Shown here: in pieces, positions 55,656-62,611 of the stretch | Layout: every line of letters starts with the position of its first letter | Position numbering within the stretch: position 1 is the stretch's first letter | Program-made: the position numbers and the translations under genes | The notes under the pieces: model-generated | The model's database searches: none | What the model was told of the DNA's origin: nothing | What the model saw: the letters and a program-made list of their open reading frames with translations, nothing else | NCBI GenBank assembly: GCA_947170725.1 | Contig: CAMVUM010000001.1 | Span: 62,001 to 126,000 of the forward strand | Direction of reading: 5' to 3' | Source: an uncultured Prevotella sp. | GTDB taxonomy: Bacteria; Bacteroidota; Bacteroidia; Bacteroidales; Bacteroidaceae | DNA length: 64,000 nt

Positions 55656-57086
55656 ATGAAAACAGATCTCATCATCATCGGCAGCGGCCCGGGCGGCTAT
55701 CGTGCTGCCGAATATGCCGCCGGGCATGGTCTCGGGGTCGTCATCATCGACGAGCGCGAGGCAGGAGGAACATGCCTCAACCGCGGTTGCATACCGACAA
55801 AGGCACTATGCCGCCATGCCGAAATAATCGACACATTGCGCGAAGCATCCGCTTTGGGCCTTTCCGACCTAAGCTACGCCATTGATTTCCCTCGTATCAG
55901 GGAGCGTCAACAGCAGATTGTCAGCCAGTTGCGCGGTGGAGTTGAGCAGATTCTCGTCAAGCCGGGCATAACAATGAAGCACGGACATGTCACATTCCGC
56001 GGTCCGCGGACAGTAGCTGTCGGCGATGAAGAATATGAGGCCGACAATATCATTATTGCCACGGGAGCACGACCAAGGATGCTTGATTGTATTTCGGGGA
56101 GTGAGAAGAATATTTCGGGGAGTGAGAAACGAGGAGTGAGGGGGGAGAATAGTTCTGCTGATGAGAATAGTCTCGCTCATCACTCATCACTCCACACTCC
56201 TCGAAATATTCTCACTTCTGACGAACTTCTTGACATCGACCATGTTCCCGGCCGTCTGTGCATCGTGGGAGCTGGTGTGATAGGCATGGAGTTCGCCTCA
56301 ATCTTCAACAGCCTTGGCAGCGAGGTGACTGTCGTGGAATATATGAAAGAATGTCTTCCTGCGATAGACAGAGACATTTCCGGCCGCCTGCGCAAGAGTT
56401 TGGCGCGTAAAGGCATAACGTTCTTCATGCAGTCGGCCGTGACGGAGATTGCCGAAGGGCGCGTGACGTTCGATCGAAAGGGCAAGTCGCAGACCGTTGA
56501 GGCAGACACGATACTCGTTGCCACAGGCCGGAGACCGAACGTTGAGGGATTCGGTCTCGAAGTCGCCGGTGTGGAATATGACGAAAAGGGGATAAAGACC
56601 GACGACAGCATGCAGACAAACGTGGCGGGAATCTACGCCATAGGCGACATCAACGGCCGCTGTATGCTGGCCCATGCAGCGACGATGCAGGGCATACATG
56701 CCGTCAACACCATTCTCGGGCGCCATGACGACATTCGTCTTGACATAATGCCGTCGGCCATTTTCACCTGTCCTGAAGCCGCCGGCGTGGGAATGAGCGA
56801 GGAACAGTGTAAGGCGCAGGGCATCGACTACACCTGCCGGAAGGCTTACCACCGCGCCAACGGCAAGTCTTTGGCGATGGGCGAGGCCGACGGAATGGTC
56901 AAACTGATTGCCGCCGCCGACGGCCGCATCATCGGATGTCATGCCTATGGTTCCCATTCGGCAGACATGGTTCAGGAAATCAGCGCGCTGATGTGCCGTG
57001 ACACAACCGTCGCCCAGCTCCGTGACATGGTCCACATCCACCCGACAGTGGGCGAGATGCTGCAGGAAGCGGCAATGATGGATTGA
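55656..57086 (+). CDS. lpd: Dihydrolipoyl dehydrogenase
   Basis: A 476-residue flavoprotein that reoxidises dihydrolipoyl GcvH (and other lipoyl carriers) with NAD+. FAD motif GSGPGGY (9-15), redox disulfide C40/C45 in GGTCLNRGCIPTKA, NAD motif VGAGVIGMEFA, and the C-terminal active-site HIHPTVGEML. Residues about 146-187 are a Ser/Glu/Asn-rich insertion between FAD and NAD domains, encoded by a palindromic repeat at 56091-56216. The ATG at 55656 is the credible start. It completes the cluster lplA-gcvT-H-PA-PB-lpd. Confidence 0.93.
   Translation: MKTDLIIIGSGPGGYRAAEYAAGHGLGVVIIDEREAGGTCLNRGCIPTKALCRHAEIIDTLREASALGLSDLSYAIDFPRIRERQQQIVSQLRGGVEQILVKPGITMKHGHVTFRGPRTVAVGDEEYEADNIIIATGARPRMLDCISGSEKNISGSEKRGVRGENSSADENSLAHHSSLHTPRNILTSDELLDIDHVPGRLCIVGAGVIGMEFASIFNSLGSEVTVVEYMKECLPAIDRDISGRLRKSLARKGITFFMQSAVTEIAEGRVTFDRKGKSQTVEADTILVATGRRPNVEGFGLEVAGVEYDEKGIKTDDSMQTNVAGIYAIGDINGRCMLAHAATMQGIHAVNTILGRHDDIRLDIMPSAIFTCPEAAGVGMSEEQCKAQGIDYTCRKAYHRANGKSLAMGEADGMVKLIAAADGRIIGCHAYGSHSADMVQEISALMCRDTTVAQLRDMVHIHPTVGEMLQEAAMMD
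56091..56216 (+). repeat. In-frame palindromic repeat insertion in lpd
   Basis: A direct repeat ATTTCGGGGAGTGAGAA (56091-56107 and 56112-56128). The left arm 56101-56124 is largely complementary to CACTCCTCGAAATATTCTCAC (56195-56215). An inner GATGAG/CTCATC is also present. 126 bp, so the frame is kept. Confidence 0.75.
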
Positions 57087-57119
57087 CAGTCCATGTGACA
57101 ATACCTCCCCCCCCCAAAA

Positions 57120-57179
57120 AAAAAACGTGCCCTACGGATTATCCCAGTCAGCCAGGATAATCCGTAGGGCACGTTTTTT
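57120..57179. terminator. Bidirectional terminator between lpd and metY
   Basis: A perfect 25-bp stem (57120-57144 with 57155-57179), 10-nt loop, A-run on one side and T-run on the other, between convergent genes. Confidence 0.9.
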
Positions 57180-57273
57180 CGCCGTATAGTTTCTGTGTAG
57201 TTCTGTTTTCTATGTATTCAGTAAGAGGCTGTTTTTCGGAACGTTTCCTGCGGGAACTATTTTTTTGCGGAAA

Positions 57274-58572
57274 TCAGATCTTGTCGAGTGACTGGCTGAT
57301 GTCGGCAATGAGATCGTCGACGTGTTCCGTTCCGATGCTCAGCCGGATGGTAGACGGATAGATGTGCTGCTGTTTGAGTTCCTCAGGCGAGAGCTGCGAA
57401 TGGGTTGTTGTGGCCGGGTGGATAACGAGGCTCTTCACGTCGGCTACGTTGGCCAGCAGTGAGAATATTTCGAGATTGTCGATGAAAGCCCATGCCTCTT
57501 TCTCGCCACCGCGTATGTCGAAGGTGAAGATGGAACCTCCGCCAGCGGGAAACAGCTTCGTGTAAAGCTCGTGGTCGGGATGTGTCGGAAGCTGCGGGTG
57601 ATTCACCCTGGCTACCTTAGGATGGGCGGCGAGGAAATCGACGACGCGGCGCGTGTTGTAGGCGTGGCGTTCCACCCGCAGGCTCAGCGTTTCCAGTCCC
57701 TGAAGCAGAATCCATGCGTTGAATGGAGAAATGGCGGCTCCCGTGTCACGCAGTATGACGGCGCGTATGCGGGTGACGAATGCGGCGCGGCCGGCTACGT
57801 CGGCAAAGACGGCACCATGGTAGCTCGGGTCGGGCTTGGCCAGCGTGGGATATTTTGCGGCATTGGCTTTCCAGTCAAAGCGTCCGGCGTCGACAATGAT
57901 TCCGCCGAGGCTCGACCCGTGTCCTCCGATGAACTTCGTTGCCGAGTGGACAACGACGTCGGCTCCATGTTCTATGGGGCGGATGAGAAATGGCGTGCCG
58001 AAGGTATTGTCGACAATCACGATGGTGTTGTGGCGGTGGGCTATTTCGGCAATGCGGTCGATGTCGGTCACGTTGGCATTGGGATTGCCGAATGTCTCTA
58101 TGATGATGGCTTTTGTGTTCGGACGGAACGCCGCGTCGATGGCCTCGAAGTCGGCGGGATTGACTATGGAATAGTCCACACCCTGAGTGCTGAGCGTGTG
58201 TGCTATGAGATTGTATGTGCCGCCGTAGAGATTGTCGGCCGCAATGATATGGTCGCCGGCCTGTGCGACATTCTGAAGGGCGTATGTGATGGCGGCCGCT
58301 CCGCTGGCAACGGCCAGTCCGGCGACACCGCCTTCGAGTGCTGCCACGCGGTCTTCGAGCACACCCTGGGTGGAGTTGGTCAGTCGGCCGTAGATGTTTC
58401 CGGCGTCGCGCAGTCCGAACCGGTCGGCAGCGTGCTCCGAGTTGCGGAAGACATACGACGTCGTCTGATATATCGGCACTGCTCTTGCATCTGTCGCCGG
58501 GTCCGGATTTTCCTGTCCTACGTGGAGCTGAAGGGTCTCAAAATGGAGTTTGCCGAGTGATTCTTTCTTCAT
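57274..58572 (-). CDS. metY: O-acetylhomoserine sulfhydrylase
   Basis: A 432-residue gamma-family PLP enzyme that makes homocysteine from O-acetylhomoserine and sulfide. Motifs: PIYQTTSYVF (33-42), IYGRLTNSTQGVLEDRVAALE, NLYGGTYNL, PLP lysine K213 in HSATKFIGGHG. The length and the insertion around 225-260 fit MetY rather than MetB/MetC. It is divergent from an Lrp-type regulator. Confidence 0.92.
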   Translation of the reverse strand: MKKESLGKLHFETLQLHVGQENPDPATDARAVPIYQTTSYVFRNSEHAADRFGLRDAGNIYGRLTNSTQGVLEDRVAALEGGVAGLAVASGAAAITYALQNVAQAGDHIIAADNLYGGTYNLIAHTLSTQGVDYSIVNPADFEAIDAAFRPNTKAIIIETFGNPNANVTDIDRIAEIAHRHNTIVIVDNTFGTPFLIRPIEHGADVVVHSATKFIGGHGSSLGGIIVDAGRFDWKANAAKYPTLAKPDPSYHGAVFADVAGRAAFVTRIRAVILRDTGAAISPFNAWILLQGLETLSLRVERHAYNTRRVVDFLAAHPKVARVNHPQLPTHPDHELYTKLFPAGGGSIFTFDIRGGEKEAWAFIDNLEIFSLLANVADVKSLVIHPATTTHSQLSPEELKQQHIYPSTIRLSIGTEHVDDLIADISQSLDKI

Positions 58573-58609
58573 AACGCTATTCTTTTATGTTTGTTTCATT
58601 TTTCTGATG

Positions 58610-58640
58610 CAAAGGTAATAACGTAGGAAAGATATTCCAA
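58610..58640 (-). promoter_or_regulatory. Promoter of metY
   Basis: Minus strand: TTG (58640-58638), 20-nt spacer, TACCTTTG (58617-58610), 37 nt before the ATG. Confidence 0.7.
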
Positions 58641-58644
58641 GGTT

Positions 58645-58676
58645 TTTGTCATATTCGGAAAATATCACTATATTTG
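58645..58676 (+). promoter_or_regulatory. Promoter of the Lrp-type regulator
   Basis: TTTG at 58645-58648, 20-nt spacer, TATATTTG at 58669-58676. Its -33 box lies within 5 nt of the metY -33 box. Confidence 0.7.
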
Positions 58677-58699
58677 CATTATCTAACAGTAGTGATATT
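58661..58699. promoter_or_regulatory. Candidate operator for the Lrp-type regulator
   Basis: A perfect 10-bp inverted repeat AATATCACTA (58661-58670) and TAGTGATATT (58690-58699), 19-nt centre, spanning the -7 box and probable start site of the regulator's promoter. Suggests autoregulation and possible control of metY. Confidence 0.55.
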
Positions 58700-58718
58700 C
58701 TAAAAATAATACGGAAAC

Positions 58719-59195
58719 ATGAACGAAACAGAATCACTTGACCGCACGGACCTGCTCATTCTCGACGCGCTGCAGCACAACGCGCGCATGACTAACAAGG
58801 AGCTTGCCGCTCAGGTACACTTGTCGCCAACACCGGTCTTCGAGCGTTGGAAGCGCCTTGAACGAGAGGGTTATATAAAAAAGTATATAGCTGTGCTTGA
58901 CGCTGACAAGCTCAACCGCGGATTCGTCGTTTTCTGCTGCGTGAAACTGAGTAGGCTGAACACGGACACGGCAAACGACTTCACCACACGCGTTATGGCG
59001 ATGCCCGAGGTAACGGAGTGCTACAACATCTCCGGCCACTTCGACTACATGCTCAAGCTCCATTCATTCAACATGAAGCAGTATCAGCGCTTTCTGATAG
59101 ACGTTCTCGGAAAGATTGAGAGCGTAGCCTCGATAGAGAGCACGTTCGTGATGGAAGAAGTGAAGCATGAGTATGGTGTTGGCGTAGTGGGGTAG
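58719..59195 (+). CDS. Lrp/AsnC family transcriptional regulator
   Basis: A 158-residue regulator. N-terminal winged HTH (about 8-60): LDALQHNARMTNKELAAQVH and LSPTPVFERWKRLEREGYIK. C-terminal RAM effector-binding domain (about 70-150) with MPEVTECYNISGHFDYML. Divergent from metY, so sulfur amino acid control is plausible; the effector is not deducible. Confidence 0.9.
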   Translation: MNETESLDRTDLLILDALQHNARMTNKELAAQVHLSPTPVFERWKRLEREGYIKKYIAVLDADKLNRGFVVFCCVKLSRLNTDTANDFTTRVMAMPEVTECYNISGHFDYMLKLHSFNMKQYQRFLIDVLGKIESVASIESTFVMEEVKHEYGVGVVG

Positions 59196-59384
59196 GGTGT
59201 TTCAGATGTCGTTTCTTTATTGTTTTACAATAGTTGGTCTGCCGGTTTTCTTTCGATTGATTGACGGTTGAAACGTAGGATTTGTGCGTAGAATGTGCTT
59301 ATTATGAAAAGAAAAAGATTTGTGTAGTCTTGGCATAAAAGCCTAATTTTCTTTTATTTATAGCGTTATTATTATTATTATTGT

Positions 59385-59392
59385 TATCTTTG
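59385..59392 (+). promoter_or_regulatory. Putative -7 element of the unknown operon
   Basis: TATCTTTG, 65 nt before the ATG at 59458. The -33 box is weak. Confidence 0.5.
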
Positions 59393-59457
59393 CATGGAAA
59401 TTGCTTCACTGTCAGTGTGGGCGAATTAAAAACCAAAGGATTTATAAAGTTATAGTT

Positions 59458-59883
59458 ATGGACAAGAAGAGTTATTCTACGACCGTGCTCAAAAAGGGAA
59501 ACGGTATTGTGGTTTCCGTGTCCAATGAGCGAGTTACCACCTTTGCCGGTGTGGTGAGAAACGAAGTTTTTTTTGTTGATGGCATTACTGACAATATTAA
59601 AGAACTGCTGATGACCGCGGTCAACAACCGTACCCGTGAGCGTAATTATTTCAAAAAGTATGTCGAACTTTTGGAAGGTACGATATCTGACGAAGATTTT
59701 GACAAGGCAATAGAAGACAATGAGGACGACTATGTCATTCAGGAAGATAAAGAGCCTACGCTGGAGGATGTCCGGTGTGTTTTGGAAATGGCTCCAGAGT
59801 TGAAGGACGTCGACAGTGTTGAGGATTTGGCTTCTTTGTTCTCATTCAAACCTAATTCAATGCAAAAATGCCTGATGAAGTGA
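59458..59883 (+). CDS. Hypothetical protein, first gene of a small operon
   Basis: A 141-residue cytoplasmic protein of unrecognised family. The N-terminal ~60 residues (STTVLKKGNGIVVSVSNERV, TTFAGVVRNEVFFVDGI) look like a small beta-domain. The C-terminal part is acidic and helical (SDEDFDKAIEDNEDDYVI). No signal peptide, membrane segment or catalytic motif. Its 3' end overlaps the next frame by 16 bp. The frame extends upstream to a TTG at 59401, but the ATG is preferred. Confidence 0.55.
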   Translation: MDKKSYSTTVLKKGNGIVVSVSNERVTTFAGVVRNEVFFVDGITDNIKELLMTAVNNRTRERNYFKKYVELLEGTISDEDFDKAIEDNEDDYVIQEDKEPTLEDVRCVLEMAPELKDVDSVEDLASLFSFKPNSMQKCLMK

Positions 59884-60320
59884 AAAGAATAATGGTCCAT
59901 GGCGCATTGGCCGAAGGTGCTAAGTGTGGTATATATGCAAGACGGGTGGAATGGAAGGGATTGCGCAAGGACCCCATCACTCAGAAGAATATGAGCCTTT
60001 AAGAGCTGGACCGTAACTGTAGCGTTGAGATAACGGAAGAAATGACGCTGACGAAAGAGGAAATGGATGCACGGAAAGAGCTTGGCGTCCACCTCTGCAA
60101 AGGTGATAAACTGACGGCAGATGCAATCCAGCTTTTCGTTGATGTCAAGCGCAATAGTGTCAAATTTGAAGTGAAGGAGGGTCAGACACACACACATGGC
60201 GCAAGTTTGGCCAATACCGATAAACGCACGGTGGGAAGGATAAAGACACCGCTGGCCAATTTTATGAGTCAAATAGAGAATAAACTGAAAGAACAAAAAC
60301 GATTGGAGAACAAACAATGA
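59868..60320 (+). pseudogene. Hypothetical protein split by an in-frame TAA
   Basis: One frame runs from an ATG at 59868 to 60320, interrupted only by TAA at 60000-60002. The first part is 44 codons (MPDEVKRIMVHGALAEGAK...). The second has an ATG at 60042 that would give a 92-residue Lys-rich protein (MTLTKEEMDARKELGVHLCK...). Either one gene with a nonsense codon or two tandem short genes. The downstream piece overlaps the next gene by 4 bp, so it is probably translated. No family recognised. Confidence 0.45.
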
Positions 60321-60703
60321 ACATTGAGATACTTACATTAGCTGACAGTGTACAGCAGTATGACGGAAAACTTGTCATAGTGGGTACGTTTAATGATATA
60401 ACGGCGCCGGAAATTCCGCATGTGGTACCTGATTTGGTCGTGGTCTGCAAGGTTGAGTTTCAGAAAGATGAATCCGGCACGCATAAACTGCAGCTGAATA
60501 TCATAAACAGCCAGACCCAAGAAGCGGTCATTACTCCAATAAAGGCCGAAACGCCGCCATTGGAGTTTCAGGGCGAATTTGTATATCTGAATTTTGTCAC
60601 AAACGTTAATAATGCATTGTTTAAGACGGACGGTCTTTACAATGTAGTTATGAAGGTTGATGACGTAGAGAAGATCACACATCTTAGAATAAACAAGCAA
60701 TGA
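60317..60703 (+). CDS. DUF6941-like small protein
   Basis: A 128-residue protein starting ADSVQQYDGKLVIVGTFNDI and continuing with a beta-rich domain, resembling DUF6941. Function unknown. Its ATG overlaps the preceding stop (ATGA), so it is the last gene of the operon and is followed by a terminator. Confidence 0.55.
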   Translation: MNIEILTLADSVQQYDGKLVIVGTFNDITAPEIPHVVPDLVVVCKVEFQKDESGTHKLQLNIINSQTQEAVITPIKAETPPLEFQGEFVYLNFVTNVNNALFKTDGLYNVVMKVDDVEKITHLRINKQ

Positions 60704-60708
60704 CATAA

Positions 60709-60752
60709 CGATTATCCCCTGCCTCCGTATGACGGATGACAGGGGATAATCG
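60709..60752. terminator. Hairpin between convergent genes
   Basis: A perfect 13-bp stem (60709-60721 with 60740-60752) with an inner TCCGT/ACGGA stem. No strong T-run. Confidence 0.65.
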
Positions 60753-60791
60753 TATCATATAATGTGGTGGACGGGTGAGCGTGGATGGTCC

Positions 60792-61445
60792 TCATCTCGC
60801 ATACTCCAGAAGCACGTCCCAAACGGCGATGATGTGGCAGAGGCTGCCGGCGAGCACGAAGAAATGGAAGACCGAGTGCATGAAGCGGCGTTTGTTGAGG
60901 CTGTAGAAGACGGCGCCGGTTATGTAGCAGATGCCTTCGGCGATAATCCATGCTATTGCCGTCGTGCTAACGGTGTCGATGAGCGGACGGAAAGCGACGA
61001 CTACCGACAGGCCCATGGCCACGAAACATACGGTCTCCACGTTGCTGTGGTCGCGTAGGTGGCGGAAGCTGACTATGGTGCCGGCGATGGCTGAGAGCCA
61101 TACGAACGTGAAGAGACTCCATCCCCAGTATCCCTGTTGGCGCAGGGCGACGAGCGTCAGCGGCGAGTAGCTGCCGGCTATGTGCCAGTAGATGGCGGCG
61201 TGGTCCCATCGGCGCAGGCGTTCTTTCCATGGATTTCGGCGCGGCATGGCGTGATAGAATGTTGATGCGGCATATGAGCCGAGCATGCCGAAGAGATAGA
61301 GTGAGACCCCGAAGCGGGCCCACGGATTGTCACTGCGGGAGCAAATGATGAAGAAGATGACGCCGACGATGATGCCCATGACGATGCCCGATGCGTGGGA
61401 CCATGTGTTCCACTGCTCTTCGCGTTTGGTATATCTTATTGCCAT
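60792..61445 (-). CDS. Hemolysin III / PAQR family membrane protein
   Basis: A 217-residue inner-membrane protein with seven hydrophobic helices. It has the metal-site motifs of the family: NTWSHASGIVMG, SYAASTFYHAMPRRNPW and WDHAAIYWHIAGSYSP, with the C-terminal MHSVFHFFVLAGSLCHI. The 'hemolysin' name is historical; enzymatic or regulatory membrane roles are likely. It starts almost at the predicted transcription start. Confidence 0.85.
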   Translation of the reverse strand: MAIRYTKREEQWNTWSHASGIVMGIIVGVIFFIICSRSDNPWARFGVSLYLFGMLGSYAASTFYHAMPRRNPWKERLRRWDHAAIYWHIAGSYSPLTLVALRQQGYWGWSLFTFVWLSAIAGTIVSFRHLRDHSNVETVCFVAMGLSVVVAFRPLIDTVSTTAIAWIIAEGICYITGAVFYSLNKRRFMHSVFHFFVLAGSLCHIIAVWDVLLEYAR

Positions 61446-61452
61446 AATGTTG

Positions 61453-61460
61453 CAAAGGTA
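61453..61460 (-). promoter_or_regulatory. -7 element of the hemolysin III gene
   Basis: Minus-strand TACCTTTG ending 7 nt before the ATG, which implies a leaderless or nearly leaderless mRNA. Confidence 0.6.
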
Positions 61461-61584
61461 AATATAAATCCCGAAAATAGGCCCTCATGGAGTGCAAATA
61501 ATGGATTTTCTCCGTAGCGGAACTTTGCGGAAATGGTTGTCGGCTACGGTCGCGGACAGCTTTTTTTAGGAACGGGAAACGTAA

Positions 61585-61718
61585 AGATGGTGTTGCAAAA
61601 TCATGAAATTGTGGGGACATGCCTTCTGCATGTTGACGTCAGCAGTTGATATTCAATAAACATCACAAAGCGATGTCCCTGCAATTTGGGGTAAATTATA
61701 TGATTTGCAACACCATCT
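61585..61718. repeat. MITE-like repeat, copy 2
   Basis: 134 bp with terminal inverted repeats AGATGGTGTTGCAAAATCAT and ATGATTTGCAACACCATCT (one bulged A). An inner pair AAATTGTGGGGACAT / ATGTCCCTGCAATTT makes the whole unit foldable. Homologous to 36808-36935. It fills the gap between two minus-strand genes and encodes nothing. Confidence 0.8.
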
Positions 61719-61780
61719 CCTTTTCTGAAGGAAAAGACTTTGTGGCTCTGAGCCTTTCGTTTGATGTTATATAATCTGAG

Positions 61781-62578
61781 TTATACGGCAATGTCGAGGT
61801 CCTCCAGGCTCTCCCCTTCAACCTTCGATGCGGCCAGTTCTGCCTTCACCTCGGCTGCCTCCTTGGTCAGTTCGTCGGATTTGGTGAAGTCAATGCCGTC
61901 TACGTCCGACAGATCCACGGTCGCGTCGATAGGCAGTCCTTCTTCGGTGAAGGTCTTCTGATATGCAGTCAGCGTGGTCTTGTATGCCTTGAGCGACTTG
62001 TTGAGCTCCTTGATCTTCTTCATGTCTCCTGACGACAGGGCCAGTCCGGCCAGTGCTCCGGTCAGTCCGCCGGTCAGAGCAGCTTTCTTGTCCTTGCTGA
62101 GCAGACCCGCTGCCACACCGAGGGCGGCACCTCCGCCGACCTTTGCCAGTATGTTGCCGTAGGCTTTGAGGCGTGAGTTGATCATTTTCTGTGCCGTGTT
62201 GACGTCACAAACCTTGTCATTCTTGTCGAACACGAGATAGTGGGAGCGCACGGTGCCGTCGTCATTGCGCAGCGTGTCGCCGTTTTCAGTCGTTTCATAT
62301 ACCTTCTTGACCGTGTAGTGGGGCGCGTCGTCAATCAGATATTCCTTGTTGATTTTTGAAGAGTCAGAGTTTGCCTGTGTGGCGTCCTGTGTGGCGTTGG
62401 TATCACCAACAAGGTTCGTGGTTATTTTATCCAGTTCTTTTGTGCCTTTGTCTATGGCCCTTGTTGCCTTGTCTATGCCTTTCGACAGTTTTTTGAAAAA
62501 GCCTTGCGCCTGTACGTTTGGCGCAGCCAAAGCCAGCACTACGGCCATGACAAGGCTTTTGAAAGTTTGTTTTTTCAT
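61781..62578 (-). CDS. Secreted protein with glycine-zipper segment, unknown function
   Basis: A 265-residue protein with signal peptide (cleavage near VQAQ). An alpha-helical N-terminal region (FFKKLSKGIDKATRAIDKGTK) is followed by a small mixed region and a Gly/Ala-rich segment (VGGGAALGVAAGLLS, ALTGGLTGALAGLALSS, about 145-185). The latter resembles glycine-zipper membrane-associating sequences. The C-terminus is acidic. It lies 33 nt downstream of the next minus-strand gene, so they form an operon. Confidence 0.65.
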   Translation of the reverse strand: MKKQTFKSLVMAVVLALAAPNVQAQGFFKKLSKGIDKATRAIDKGTKELDKITTNLVGDTNATQDATQANSDSSKINKEYLIDDAPHYTVKKVYETTENGDTLRNDDGTVRSHYLVFDKNDKVCDVNTAQKMINSRLKAYGNILAKVGGGAALGVAAGLLSKDKKAALTGGLTGALAGLALSSGDMKKIKELNKSLKAYKTTLTAYQKTFTEEGLPIDATVDLSDVDGIDFTKSDELTKEAAEVKAELAASKVEGESLEDLDIAV

Positions 62579-62611
62579 TGTTGTTAAATGTTTTAGGATA
62601 AAGAATATGTT

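Noticed and set aside
57571..58560. A 329-codon open frame on the plus strand
   Set aside because: Antisense to metY, whose PLP-binding motifs are intact.
58573..58610. SAM riboswitch upstream of metY
   Set aside because: The predicted leader is under 40 nt, too short for a known SAM aptamer plus expression platform.
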